This document shows, piece by piece, positions 43,302-52,240 of a stretch of 64,000 nt of DNA (within the stretch, counting starts at the first letter, position 1; every line of letters begins with the position of its first letter). This DNA comes from Clostridiales bacterium (GTDB taxonomy: Bacteria; Bacillota; Clostridia; Saccharofermentanales; Saccharofermentanaceae): the NCBI GenBank assembly GCA_017478485.1, contig JAFVDI010000028.1:182926-246925 (forward strand). Direction: 5' to 3'. Under the pieces are notes generated by a model. That model had not been told where the DNA came from, ran no database searches, and worked only from the letters and a program-made list of their open reading frames with translations. A program made the translations under genes and the position numbers.

Positions 43302-44342
43302 TCAGGAAACTGATATGAGCTTTTTTACATCGGTGGAATAACACCATCTGCCGCCGGTAAGATTTCCGAAATAGTATTTCCGCGAAGCTGACTCGCACAT
43401 GATCAGGAGTTTTCCGTCAACGAAAATGATCTCTTCAGACATCGGCGGAGCATTAAAAGAAGAAACCATCGTACTGCTGTCCAGCGGATATACATTTATG
43501 GTCCCGTCATCAGTCTTAAGGTTTCCTATGGGTTTGCCAGATCCTGCATCATGGCAGCTGATGCAGGATCTGGCCGTACCCCAGGACTGCGAAAGCCAGA
43601 TCTTTCCTTCATGGACCGCCATTCCCTGGACCAGACCCGGAAGCGAATAAGCTTCAGACGGCTGCATCTCAATGCCGAAGCTAGCCGTCTCATCAGTACT
43701 GAACCTGTAACAGAGGGCAAGCGCATGATTCGTTTCATTTGAAGCGCCCGTAAAGACATGGGTATCGGATGTCGGATAATTGGGAAGCCTGTAGAATTCG
43801 CCTGCTATCATGCGGTCATCGCTAAAGCAGATCCACGCAGGAACGATCCTGTCATCTCCGAATCTCAGGGAGAACCTTCCTGCCATCTTAATGCCGGAAC
43901 CGGATTCCTTTGTCAGGACATCATCAAGATGATAAACATAGATATCACTGTCATCACCTGTGACAAATACATATTTGCCGTCGGCGGCAAGTCCGCCCGC
44001 ATGGGGCGTTATCGCATCACCGTTTTCGTCGCAGAGGAATACGAACCCTGTGCTCTTGCCGTTTTTCTTTTCGACTCTGTAGATGCGCGAAGGCTTGTGG
44101 TCCTTCTGGTAGCCTCCGACGAGATAGACGCCTTCATGCTCAACATAATCAAGGCCCTGCGGTACCATTCCGCTACCGAGTCCGGGGATCAGGAATTCCT
44201 TTTCGGAAGCCTTGTAGTAATCTTTTACGGGTGATCTGAAGAAGATCCTTGCGCCCTCAAGAACGATCAGGACCAGCAGGACGAACACTGCCAATACCGT
44301 AATGATGATCTTCTTTCCTTTTGATCTGCCCTGCTTACCCAA
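43302..44342 (-). CDS. Membrane-anchored protein with repeated beta-strands, possibly a beta-propeller
   Basis: The 346-residue protein has a basic N-terminus, one membrane helix (IIITVLAVFVLLVLIVLEGARIFF) and a large extracytoplasmic domain. Repeating blocks such as PQGLDYVEHEGVYLVGGYQK, GGLAADGKYVFVTGDD and QGMAVHEGKIWLSQSWG suggest a beta-propeller. Function is unknown. I place the start at a TTG at 44342, because GGGAGG lies 8 bases upstream. The ATG at 44366 would put that ribosome-binding site inside the gene. Confidence 0.65.
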   Translation of the reverse strand: MGKQGRSKGKKIIITVLAVFVLLVLIVLEGARIFFRSPVKDYYKASEKEFLIPGLGSGMVPQGLDYVEHEGVYLVGGYQKDHKPSRIYRVEKKNGKSTGFVFLCDENGDAITPHAGGLAADGKYVFVTGDDSDIYVYHLDDVLTKESGSGIKMAGRFSLRFGDDRIVPAWICFSDDRMIAGEFYRLPNYPTSDTHVFTGASNETNHALALCYRFSTDETASFGIEMQPSEAYSLPGLVQGMAVHEGKIWLSQSWGTARSCISCHDAGSGKPIGNLKTDDGTINVYPLDSSTMVSSFNAPPMSEEIIFVDGKLLIMCESASRKYYFGNLTGGRWCYSTDVKKLISVS

Positions 44343-44410
44343 TTCCGTATCCTCCCGCAAACACATTGAACAATATTCATTTTAGCACGATAACGCAAAG
44401 GTTTTCCGAG

Positions 44411-44419
44411 TGTTATAAT
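44411..44419 (+). promoter_or_regulatory. Extended -10 element next to the EamA gene start
   Basis: TGTTATAAT includes a perfect TATAAT (44414-44419). The ATG lies only 8 bases further on, so the transcript would be leaderless or nearly so. Confidence 0.55.
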
Positions 44420-44427
44420 CTTGCGGT

Positions 44428-45330
44428 ATGGAACGTTCTGAAAACAATCACAGCCCGCTGGGCGACATCCTGATAATAATTGCCGGCCTTTTCTGGGGCA
44501 GCATGGGTCTTTTCGTGCGCCGTCTGAACGCGCTGGGGTTTTCGTCGATCCAGGTAGCCTGCTTAAGACTTGTTACCGCAGGCGTCATCTTCGCGCTGAT
44601 ACTGCTCATCAAAGATCCGAAGGGCTTTAAGATCAAAGCACGCGATATTCCGCTTTTCCTCGCGCTGGGACTTGTCAGCATATTGTTCTTCACCTGCTGC
44701 TACTTCACCGCGATAAGGCTCATGACGATGTCTACGGCAGCGATCCTGCTCTACACTTCGCCTGTATGGGTAATGGTGCTGTCAGTCATCTTTCTCAAGG
44801 AAAAGATAACTTCCCGCAAAGTCATAGCGCTCATCCTTGCTTTCGCCGGCTGCATCCTGGTCTCGGGGTTCGGCGGCCGGGTCACGCTTCCGGGTGTCCT
44901 CGCAGGGCTCGGTTCAGGCCTGGGCTACGGCCTTTATTCGATCTTCGGAACGTTTGCACTGAGAAAATATAAGCCTCTTACCGTAACCTGCTATACGTTT
45001 CTGATCGCGGGAGCAGGTTCGATCTTTGTCAGCGATCCTTCAGATCTGTTCTCAAAGATTTCAGGCGCCGGTTCAGTGCCTGCTTTCGCGGGTTTCGTAC
45101 TGCTTACGGCCGTGGTGACTGCCGTGATCCCGTTTCTTCTTTACACGATCGGTCTCAATAAGACCACTGCAAGCAAAGCGGCGGTGCTCGCTACTGTCGA
45201 GCCTGCCGCCGCTACGTTATTCGGTTTCTTTGTAATGAAGGAATCCCTGGGACTGATCGCGGTCTGCGGGATAATCCTTGTCTTTACCGCGATATTCGTC
45301 CTGAGCTTCCGGACCGGAAAAGAAGACTGA
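44428..45330 (+). CDS. EamA/DMT family transporter
   Basis: The 300-residue protein has ten predicted helices arranged as two EamA repeats (about 14-146 and 157-293). GLFWGSMGLFVRRL begins the first; the segment ALGLVSILFFTCCYFTAIRLM and ATVEPAAATLFGFFVMKE mark the repeats. Members move amino acids or other metabolites; the substrate is unknown. There is no ribosome-binding site before the ATG at 44428, consistent with a leaderless mRNA from the adjacent TATAAT. Confidence 0.88.
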   Translation: MERSENNHSPLGDILIIIAGLFWGSMGLFVRRLNALGFSSIQVACLRLVTAGVIFALILLIKDPKGFKIKARDIPLFLALGLVSILFFTCCYFTAIRLMTMSTAAILLYTSPVWVMVLSVIFLKEKITSRKVIALILAFAGCILVSGFGGRVTLPGVLAGLGSGLGYGLYSIFGTFALRKYKPLTVTCYTFLIAGAGSIFVSDPSDLFSKISGAGSVPAFAGFVLLTAVVTAVIPFLLYTIGLNKTTASKAAVLATVEPAAATLFGFFVMKESLGLIAVCGIILVFTAIFVLSFRTGKED

Positions 45331-45333
45331 TCC

Positions 45334-45981
45334 TTATACTTTGAATGCCTTATGGACTGCCTTGTCCTGACCGAGCACGAGGACCGTGGTGTTCGGCTCG
45401 AAAACAGTATCCGGCGTAATGTTGGTGTTAAGCTTATCGTCCTTCTTTATTCCGAGAACGTTGATACCGTATTTCTTGCGGATATCGATCTCGATTACCG
45501 TTCTTCCGTACCAGTCTGCGGGAACCGCGAGCTCGAAGATCGCGAATTCCTTATTGAGCGCGATGTAGTCGATAATGCTGTCTGAAGTGCATGTGATCGC
45601 CGTCCATGCAGCGAGCTGCTTTTCAGGATATACGACCTGGTCGGCACCGTTTCTTAATAGGATCTTCTCCTGTGTTCCCTTGGATGCACGCGCGATGACT
45701 TTCTTTGCGCCGAGTTCCTTAAGGAGGAATGCAGTCTCAAGCGAGTTCTGGAAATTATCGCCGATCGCGACAATGCAGACATCGTAGTTGTCAACGCCCA
45801 GAGATTCCATGAATTCATAGTTGGTGCTGTCACCTATCTGCGCATTCGTTACGAACGGAAGTATCGAATTTACGCGGTCCTCATCCGTATCGATCGCCAT
45901 GACCTCATGGTTCAGGTCATTGAGTTTCTTTGCGATGTACTTTCCGAAACGTCCGAGTCCGATCAATAAGATTGATTTCAT
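45334..45981 (-). CDS. trkA: TrkA/KtrA potassium uptake regulatory subunit
   Basis: The 215-residue protein has an N-terminal RCK NAD(P)-binding domain (LLIGLGRFGKYIAKKL, with GxGxxG, then AIDTDEDRV and GDSTNYEF) and a C-terminal TrkA-C domain (about 135-215, LAVPADWYGRTVIEIDI). This single RCK unit is the KtrA form, which gates the KtrB/TrkH channel with nucleotides. It follows the trkH-like gene by 12 bases, so the two form an operon. AAGGAG precedes the ATG. Confidence 0.93.
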   Translation of the reverse strand: MKSILLIGLGRFGKYIAKKLNDLNHEVMAIDTDEDRVNSILPFVTNAQIGDSTNYEFMESLGVDNYDVCIVAIGDNFQNSLETAFLLKELGAKKVIARASKGTQEKILLRNGADQVVYPEKQLAAWTAITCTSDSIIDYIALNKEFAIFELAVPADWYGRTVIEIDIRKKYGINVLGIKKDDKLNTNITPDTVFEPNTTVLVLGQDKAVHKAFKV

Positions 45982-45993
45982 TTCATTTTCTCC

Positions 45994-47322
45994 TTATCCG
46001 ACTGTTATTTTTTCCTGGGGTAATCTGGCCATGTTGCTCTGATTCGTCGTCAGTGCCGAGAAGATCAGGGTAAGGCCGCCGACTCTGCCAATGTACATGA
46101 GAAATATCAGTATTATGCGTGAGACCGGTCCGAGCGAAGGAGTGATGCCCAGCGTGAGTCCGACCGTTCCGATTGCCGATGCCGTCTCAAACATGCATGT
46201 CATCATGGGAAGCTTTTCGATGATGGTGATAACGACACCTCCTGCAAGGAAAAGGCTTACATACATGGTGACTATCGCGATGGCGTTGCGCATGACGCTG
46301 TCAGCAATGCTTCTTCCTGCGAAGTTCGTGTGTTCCTTGCGTCTGAAGACCGAGACAGCCGTCAGGATGAGGACTGCAAGCGTCGTGGTCTTCATACCGC
46401 CTGCGGTGGATCCCGGAGAGCCTCCGATGAGCATGAGAACGATCATTGCGGCGATGTTGCCCGAGCCGAGTTGAGTAAGGTCAACCGTATTGAATCCTGC
46501 GGTCCTGGTGGTTACCGACTGGAAGAGCGAACTGAGTATCCTGGTCCTGATCGGCATACCGGAAAAATCCGAAAAGAAGAATCCTATTGCCGGAAGGACT
46601 ATCAGCACGGCTGATGTGATCAGTACGAGTTTTGACTGCATACGGTATCTGTGCAGATGGATCTTGTTTACCTTAACGTCCTGCCAGACAAGGAAACCGA
46701 TACCGCCGACGATTATCAGCACCATGATAGTGATGTTGATAAGAGGATTGTCGATGAAATATGTAAGCGATGAGTACTTCTCCTTAGCGCCCATCAGGTC
46801 GAAGCCCGCATTGCAGAATGCCGAGACGGAATGGAAGACCGCGTACCAGATGCCTTTCGGGAACCCGAACTCCTTGATGAAGACAGGAGCCATGACAGCT
46901 GCCCCCAAAGTCTCTATGATCGCTGTCGTAATCAGGATGAAGCTCGTCAGTTTTACGATGCCGCCCATCTGAGGTGCCGAGATCGCTTCCTGCATCGTAC
47001 TCCGCTGCATCAGACCGATCTTTTTTCCCGAAGCTAACGATATTGCGACCGCGATGGTTACGACGCCCATTCCTCCGATCTGTATCATGATGAGTATCAC
47101 GGCCTGTCCGAAACCGGACCAGTATGTGGCCGTATCCTGGACGATCAGTCCGGTAACGCATGTGGCTGAAGTTGCGGTGAAAAGCGCATCTGCAAAACTT
47201 GCGCCCTTGCCGTCGGCAGTTGCGAACGGGAGCATAAGGAGCAGCGCTCCGAATAAGATCGCGCCCAGAAATCCGAGAACGATAATCTGTGATGATGTTA
47301 TCTTCTTTGGCAGAAATGCCAT
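45994..47322 (-). CDS. trkH: TrkH/KtrB potassium channel-like transporter
   Basis: The 442-residue membrane protein has four repeats of a pore-helix pattern, with filter-like segments such as ATCVTGLIVQDT, SAFCNAGFDL, TRTAGFNTVDL and IGTVGLTLGI at the usual spacing. It forms the K+ (sometimes Na+/K+) uptake channel, driven by the membrane potential and gated by TrkA. GGAGGG is placed before the ATG. The adjacent CorA gene on the same strand adds to an ion-transport cluster. Confidence 0.93.
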   Translation of the reverse strand: MAFLPKKITSSQIIVLGFLGAILFGALLLMLPFATADGKGASFADALFTATSATCVTGLIVQDTATYWSGFGQAVILIMIQIGGMGVVTIAVAISLASGKKIGLMQRSTMQEAISAPQMGGIVKLTSFILITTAIIETLGAAVMAPVFIKEFGFPKGIWYAVFHSVSAFCNAGFDLMGAKEKYSSLTYFIDNPLINITIMVLIIVGGIGFLVWQDVKVNKIHLHRYRMQSKLVLITSAVLIVLPAIGFFFSDFSGMPIRTRILSSLFQSVTTRTAGFNTVDLTQLGSGNIAAMIVLMLIGGSPGSTAGGMKTTTLAVLILTAVSVFRRKEHTNFAGRSIADSVMRNAIAIVTMYVSLFLAGGVVITIIEKLPMMTCMFETASAIGTVGLTLGITPSLGPVSRIILIFLMYIGRVGGLTLIFSALTTNQSNMARLPQEKITVG

Positions 47323-47393
47323 GCTATCCCTCCGACGAGACCGTCAGGTCAGTTGTCTTCCTGTTGTGAAGTATACAACAACATAATAAAGTC

Positions 47394-48311
47394 TCAAAGC
47401 CACTTCTTCTTTTTAAAGAAGATAAGGCTGACAATGACTATCAGCACGGAGACGGCGATGACGATCGGATAAGCGATCGGCGACTGGAATTCCGGCATGT
47501 AGACAAAGTTCATGCCGTACCAGCCCGCGATAAGCGTCAGAGGCATGAATATGCTCGTAATGACCGTAAGGATCGTCATTATCTTGTTCTGCTTGATATC
47601 GATCTGTGCCTGGTTAAGGTCTCTTATCTGGGTCGTATACTCCGCAAGAGACGTCGTCATGTCATAAAGAGTCTGTACTCTCTGGCATACGAGGTGAAAA
47701 TATCTTTCGTTGTTCTCGCTGAAGAATTCGTTCTCGTTCTCTTCGAGCTCCTGGCTCAGGTCAAGAAGCTGCGCGTAATGGATGCGCAGATCTCTTATGT
47801 TGCTCCTGACCTCACTGAGTTCCTTTATGGAATCTTCGTTTTCCCCGTTAAGGATCTCTTCTTCCATTGCATCGAGCTTGAGTTCAAACTTTTCGAGGAT
47901 CTTGTAATCCCTGTGGATTATGCTCTCAAGGAAGTCATAGATGAACTTTTCGAGGCACGGATTTATGTACTTCTTGGTCTTTGCGATCCTCTCTATTATC
48001 TTCGAGGCAAAGCCTTCGTCATCAACAAAGACTATTCCCTTTTCGTCCAGGGCAAATGCGAACTTATAGTACTTTTCCGAAAAGCTCTCACGGCTGGGAA
48101 TGCAGAATGTTCCTGTCAGAGAATCTATATTGACTTCTGCTCCGGTGCTGGTGATCTCATCGAAATTGAAATCCCATTCAATTCCCATGTTGAACTTCCG
48201 GTTCGAATTGATCCATTCCTCGGAACTGATAACGGCTATATACTGAAAAGGTATGTTATCAAATGACTTGGGCTCGAACGTCTCGATCCTTTCACCTATC
48301 TTGTAATACAT
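47394..48311 (-). CDS. corA: CorA family magnesium/divalent cation transporter
   Basis: The 305-residue protein has a large cytoplasmic domain, a long helix ending in IDIKQNKIMTILTVITSIF, and the two C-terminal membrane helices separated by AGWYGMNFVYMPE, the universal GMN signature. A pentameric Mg2+ (or Co2+/Ni2+) channel is expected. The basic tail FFKKKKW ends the protein. GGGGAT is the only candidate ribosome-binding site. Confidence 0.93.
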   Translation of the reverse strand: MYYKIGERIETFEPKSFDNIPFQYIAVISSEEWINSNRKFNMGIEWDFNFDEITSTGAEVNIDSLTGTFCIPSRESFSEKYYKFAFALDEKGIVFVDDEGFASKIIERIAKTKKYINPCLEKFIYDFLESIIHRDYKILEKFELKLDAMEEEILNGENEDSIKELSEVRSNIRDLRIHYAQLLDLSQELEENENEFFSENNERYFHLVCQRVQTLYDMTTSLAEYTTQIRDLNQAQIDIKQNKIMTILTVITSIFMPLTLIAGWYGMNFVYMPEFQSPIAYPIVIAVSVLIVIVSLIFFKKKKWL

Positions 48312-48377
48312 GTTGTATCCCCGCCTGAACTACTTTTTAGATAACAAAGAGTTTATCACAATCGGGGATCAACCTCT

Positions 48378-48803
48378 TCACCCGTTCTTATCTTTTTTGA
48401 TCAGGTCTGCCATTGAAAGAAAGTATTCAGGCTTAAGAATAGCCAGGCCCTGACCTTCATCGCCGACGATGACGAGCTGGTCTCCGGCTGAAATATCAAA
48501 CAGCTTGCGGGCTTTGGCCGGGATCACGATCTGACCCTTGTCACCGACCGTGACCAGTCCGAACATGTGCTTTCCTTTCGGAGGAATGGCAAGCCCGAAA
48601 TTCTCATCAGGTTCGAAATTTGCAAGATCGTCCAAGGTAACTCCGAAAAGCTCCGCCAGAAGCCTGCACTTTTCAAGATCCGGAACTGTCTCGCCCGATT
48701 CCCACTTTGCTACTGATTGCCTTGTGACACCGAGCTTGTCGGCGACATCTTCCTGCGTCAGTTGCTTTATCTTTCGAAGATGGATCAGATTATCCTTGAA
48801 CAT
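48378..48803 (-). CDS. XRE-AbrB fusion transcriptional regulator
   Basis: The 141-residue protein has an XRE helix-turn-helix (about 4-60, LRKIKQLTQEDVADKLGVTR) and a C-terminal SpoVT/AbrB-like swapped-hairpin domain (about 82-125, VGDKGQIVIPAKARKLFDI). Both parts bind DNA in other proteins, so it may use two modes or dimerise through the AbrB half. The target is not known. Its ATG lies within the end of the acyltransferase gene, which it overlaps by 14 bases. AAAGGAG precedes it. Confidence 0.85.
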   Translation of the reverse strand: MFKDNLIHLRKIKQLTQEDVADKLGVTRQSVAKWESGETVPDLEKCRLLAELFGVTLDDLANFEPDENFGLAIPPKGKHMFGLVTVGDKGQIVIPAKARKLFDISAGDQLVIVGDEGQGLAILKPEYFLSMADLIKKDKNG

Positions 48804-49896
48804 TCTTTTTCTCCTTCTTTATGCCCAGCAGAGCCCAGCGGTAAAACGGGATCCTAGAGAAGAGCTCATAAAGGCCGTATCCGAACGCAAATCCTGCTAT
48901 CAAGCTGATGATATAGCAAAGAGGAGCCGGCAACAACATGGGCTTTGCGAACACGAGCGCCACAGAAGATATACCGAGATAATGGAAAACGTAAAGCCCG
49001 AAGCTCCTCTTGCTCATCCATGAGGTAAAGCGGTTGCTGACGTCTCCGAACTTTGCAAAACCGGCGATCATGGCAAGAGAACCGAAATAGGAGCATGCAA
49101 CATACAAAGGTCCCACATTGACAGGCTTGTCCGCATAGTTCATTCCGCCCTTTACCCAAAAGAAAACAACAGTGAACGCGATGCATAAAGCTGCTCCCAA
49201 AGCCATGAAGAAAACAGCATATCTCTTCAGCTTTTCGATGACCTGATCGTTTGAGAATACGTAGTATCCGATCAGGAAGAAAGCAAGATAATAGCCGAAT
49301 CTGTAGACCGAGATTACCGGGGCATTAAGTATCTGAGCTGATCCCCACAGCGGGAAGAAGAACAGGATGATGAGCCATATGGGTGTCTTCGCGCCAGCTT
49401 TAAGTAGGCGGTCCTTTGCGATCTTGCGGATGAGTACCAGGATAAGGCTGTAGATCCACAGAAGATGGCAGAACCAAAGCACTCCGCTTCCTGAAGCGAC
49501 CATTATCATAAAGATCACCGGAGCCGGAACGCCTGCTTTAGAAAGATCTGCAAACGCATCTCCGAACGACATGCTGACATATCCCTGTACGAAGTGAAAT
49601 ACAAAGACGCCGATCGTCGAAGGTACCAGGAGTTTCCTTGTCCTGCTCCTTATGAATTCCTTAGTGGTATGCTTATCGAGCACGATCCTCGAGCTGATCC
49701 CCGCAACGATATACAGGACCGGCATGATCCACGGATAAACAAGATACATGAATGCATCGTAATGCTGGACATTCAGGTTAGTGATCTTTCCGACTCCGCC
49801 CAATATTCCTTCCGCGTTGTACATGTAAAGAACGTGATATAGTACGACCACTACGACCGTTACCCATCTGATGTTGTCCAAATAGCGTTTTCTCAT
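48790..49896 (-). CDS. Acyltransferase family 3 membrane protein
   Basis: The 368-residue protein has about ten hydrophobic segments. RYLDNIRWVTVVVVVLYHVLY is the acyltransferase-3 N-terminal signature with the conserved histidine. Members O-acetylate envelope sugars or lipids. It belongs to the group with a heparan-alpha-glucosaminide-like helix pattern. The gene overlaps the XRE-AbrB regulator, suggesting they are co-transcribed and that the regulator may control it. AGGTGGG precedes the ATG. Confidence 0.83.
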   Translation of the reverse strand: MRKRYLDNIRWVTVVVVVLYHVLYMYNAEGILGGVGKITNLNVQHYDAFMYLVYPWIMPVLYIVAGISSRIVLDKHTTKEFIRSRTRKLLVPSTIGVFVFHFVQGYVSMSFGDAFADLSKAGVPAPVIFMIMVASGSGVLWFCHLLWIYSLILVLIRKIAKDRLLKAGAKTPIWLIILFFFPLWGSAQILNAPVISVYRFGYYLAFFLIGYYVFSNDQVIEKLKRYAVFFMALGAALCIAFTVVFFWVKGGMNYADKPVNVGPLYVACSYFGSLAMIAGFAKFGDVSNRFTSWMSKRSFGLYVFHYLGISSVALVFAKPMLLPAPLCYIISLIAGFAFGYGLYELFSRIPFYRWALLGIKKEKKNVQG

Positions 49897-50007
49897 ACAA
49901 TTCCCACCTTTGCAATTATTCCTGACATCAGTCTAGATGCAAAGTTTTCTGACGTCCACCAATCAGAATTTACATTTGAAAACGTTTTATGTTAATTACG
50001 GTTGCGT

Positions 50008-50733
50008 TTATGCCATCTCAAGGGCGATGAAGCACATGTCACCGGTAGATGAATAATAGCAATTCTGCCTTCCGTTCTTGGCAGTCGTTACAAGGCACAG
50101 TTTTCCTGTCTTTGAGAGAAAAGGACGGACATGCGAGTAAGTCAGGCTCTTGGCAGTATTGATCTTGTTCGTCTTAAGCAGGCCAAAGAATTCATTGTCC
50201 GTTAAGCCCTGCATCCCGATGAAATCCGAAGAGGTCAGGAACTTTCCCGTGGCAAGCGAAATGTTATAGACGTTATAGACCGGAAGATAAGACATGTCTT
50301 CAGGTCTTCTGTATGAAGCTATGCAGATGGATAAGACTCTGCCGTCATTATAGTAAGAGTAAGTCGTGCCGAAATTCTTTATGTTTTTCGGCATGCCCTT
50401 CTTGTTCTTTTTCTGGGTCTGCACGACATCATTCCGGATCTTCTTGTTGACCTCGGTCATGTCCTTGCCTTCGATCTCAACGGCCGGGATCTTGTAGATA
50501 TATTTGATCTTTGATGCCTTATATGTCTTTCTGACCGCATCAGTGACCTTTACCTTCTGCGCAGGCGATGTCGTGGGATCAGGTATGGGCGTTGGAGTCG
50601 GAGCAGGTGCCGCGGTCGTTTCAACCGGCCCGGCCGTTGAAGTTGCCAGTGTCTGTGAACGCGGCTTCGTACTGCATGAACAAAGAATACCCAGACACAT
50701 GATTACGGATAAGACCAGACTCGAACGCTTCAT
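50008..50733 (-). CDS. Lipoprotein with DUF4163/DUF3298-like domain
   Basis: The 241-residue protein has a lipoprotein signal ending LCSC, a Thr/Pro-rich linker and a globular domain that opens IYKIPAVEIEGKDMTEVNKK, which resembles DUF4163 domains of PdaC/RsiV-type proteins. The C-terminal part has FLTSSDFIGMQGLTDN and PFLSKTGKLCLVT. A longer paralogue lies at 52241-53383 with the same order of elements. GGAGGTGTG precedes the ATG at 50733. The two genes flank the phosphate-binding-protein operon. Confidence 0.68.
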   Translation of the reverse strand: MKRSSLVLSVIMCLGILCSCSTKPRSQTLATSTAGPVETTAAPAPTPTPIPDPTTSPAQKVKVTDAVRKTYKASKIKYIYKIPAVEIEGKDMTEVNKKIRNDVVQTQKKNKKGMPKNIKNFGTTYSYYNDGRVLSICIASYRRPEDMSYLPVYNVYNISLATGKFLTSSDFIGMQGLTDNEFFGLLKTNKINTAKSLTYSHVRPFLSKTGKLCLVTTAKNGRQNCYYSSTGDMCFIALEMA

Positions 50734-50789
50734 AACACACCTCCTCATTACAAGGATGCTGACGGACATGTATTAAAATAATAACATGT

Positions 50790-51758
50790 TCAAGCAGATT
50801 TTACAGGTATGTATCCGCTCTTTTCCACGATCTCCTGTCCTTCGGGAGAAAGCATGAAATCCACCGTCTTATATACGTTCGGGTTTTTCTCGCCTTTGCG
50901 GTAGATCGCATAGACTCCGCCTGCGACGGGATAAGATCCGTCTGCTATTGTCTTTGCCGTCGGTTCCACTCCGTTGATCTTTAAGATCTTTACGCCGCCT
51001 TCACCGAGCATTCCGGTGACATAGTATCTGAACGAGATTCCGATCGGACTTCCGAAAAGCGTAGTGTAATCAGGCTTAATGGGTTCATTTCCCATCACCT
51101 TTTCGAGTGCGGTCTGTGATCCGCTTCCCTTGTTCCTGTGCATCGCGGCTATCGGAATGTTCTTTCCGCCGACTTCTTTCCAGTTCTTTATCCTGCCGGA
51201 ATATATCCCTCTTATCTGATCTACCGTAAGATCAGATACCGGGTTGGAATCATTAACGATAAACACGAATGCGTCGCTTGCGATCTGAACCATTTCAAGC
51301 TCAACGCCGTTGTCTTTCGCATACTTGAGCTGTTCTTCGGACGGCTGGGCGCAGATTATGATGTCCGCCTTGCCGTCAACGATATCCTTATACGCGCCTC
51401 TCGTATTTGTGTAATGCATGGCACTTTCGGGAGCGTAACCGTCCGCGGCGGTCTTTACGGAGCCGGACGGATATATGCTCTCAACGAATCCCGCATACAT
51501 CGGTAGCAGCGCAGCCGCTCCGTCTATCGTGGGAATGTCGCCTTCGAGTTTGGGTGCGTCTTTTGCAGAGAAGATGTTCTTTGAATCAGTGAACGGAACG
51601 TAGTTGCTCACCTCAACGCTCATCTTCTGCATGCCCGGAGAATGATGGCTTATCACTCTCTTAATGAAAAGGTGGTATATTCCCAGATCAAGTCCTGCGA
51701 AGAAGATCACCACAAATAAGATGACCGCGAGCTGCTTTACTAACTTTTTCTTATCCAT
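50790..51758 (-). CDS. Membrane-anchored PstS-like substrate-binding protein
   Basis: The 322-residue protein has an N-terminal membrane helix (QLAVILFVVIFFAGLDLGIYHLF) rather than a lipobox, and a PstS-like domain: IDGAAALLPMYAGFVE, DIIICAQPSEEQ, HRNKGSGSQTALEKVM and LSPEGQEIVEKSGYIPV. The segment KGSGSQ is the phosphate-type anion loop. No pstC, pstA or pstB is present, so a sensory or storage role is as likely as uptake. GGAG lies 8 bases before the ATG. Two tiny membrane-protein genes precede it on the same strand. Confidence 0.82.
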   Translation of the reverse strand: MDKKKLVKQLAVILFVVIFFAGLDLGIYHLFIKRVISHHSPGMQKMSVEVSNYVPFTDSKNIFSAKDAPKLEGDIPTIDGAAALLPMYAGFVESIYPSGSVKTAADGYAPESAMHYTNTRGAYKDIVDGKADIIICAQPSEEQLKYAKDNGVELEMVQIASDAFVFIVNDSNPVSDLTVDQIRGIYSGRIKNWKEVGGKNIPIAAMHRNKGSGSQTALEKVMGNEPIKPDYTTLFGSPIGISFRYYVTGMLGEGGVKILKINGVEPTAKTIADGSYPVAGGVYAIYRKGEKNPNVYKTVDFMLSPEGQEIVEKSGYIPVKSA

Positions 51759-51762
51759 GAGA

Positions 51763-51900
51763 TCATCTCCAGTTAGCTATCATCTCAACAATCGAGATGC
51801 TCTGCCAAAGCCTGTAACCGTGTATGGCCAGAGCCGTTGTGACAGCTATCCCCGCAAGTGTGACCAGAGCGAGTATTATCAGAAAAGTCCTGTCCTTCAT
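51763..51900 (-). CDS. 45-residue single-helix membrane peptide
   Basis: This short gene encodes MKDRTFLIILALVTLAGIAV followed by TTALAIHGYRLWQSISIVEM and IANWR. It is one membrane helix with a short C-terminal tail. GTGAGGCG lies before the ATG, and the stop is 4 bases from the PstS-like gene start, whose ribosome-binding site lies within its end. The tight coupling supports real translation. Function unknown; it may be a small subunit or regulator of the PstS-like protein. Confidence 0.65.
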   Translation of the reverse strand: MKDRTFLIILALVTLAGIAVTTALAIHGYRLWQSISIVEMIANWR

Positions 51901-51909
51901 AAAGACGCC

Positions 51910-52158
51910 TCACATGTGAGCTATGCCGTTGGCAAGACCGACAATGATCAGGATCTCGATGATCAGGGCGAATAAGGATACCGCTGAAAGGATACTGAAT
52001 ATGATCAGCTTCGTCGGTTTTCTTTCCTTTCTCTTCACCTTAGGTATCTGTACGAGCGCCATTACCAGAAAGAGAATGAAAGAAACAGGTATGCCAAAGA
52101 CATAGATGTAAACGAGCACAATAAGTAAAACGCCAAGTATATCACTAACTATATCCAT
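51910..52158 (-). CDS. Two-helix small membrane protein
   Basis: The 82-residue protein starts MDIVSDILGVLLIVLVYIYV, has a basic loop KVKRKERKPTK and a second helix FSILSAVSLFALIIEILIIV. TTTGGAGGC precedes the ATG at 52158. It begins the operon that continues with the 45-residue peptide and the PstS-like protein. No family recognised. Confidence 0.65.
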   Translation of the reverse strand: MDIVSDILGVLLIVLVYIYVFGIPVSFILFLVMALVQIPKVKRKERKPTKLIIFSILSAVSLFALIIEILIIVGLANGIAHM

Positions 52159-52187
52159 AAAAGCCTCCAAACAGTTGCGTGTTTGTA

Positions 52188-52205
52188 TAGTGTAATTTTA
52201 CACTA
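52188..52205 (-). promoter_or_regulatory. 18-bp perfect palindrome at the PstS-like operon promoter
   Basis: TAGTGTAATTTTACACTA is a perfect 8-2-8 palindrome. A minus-strand TTGCAA (52222-52217), a 16-base spacer and TAAAAT place a possible -10 in its centre, so it could be an operator. Confidence 0.55.
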
Positions 52206-52240
52206 TTTTGGTATATTTGCAAGCATGGATATGCTGCCGA

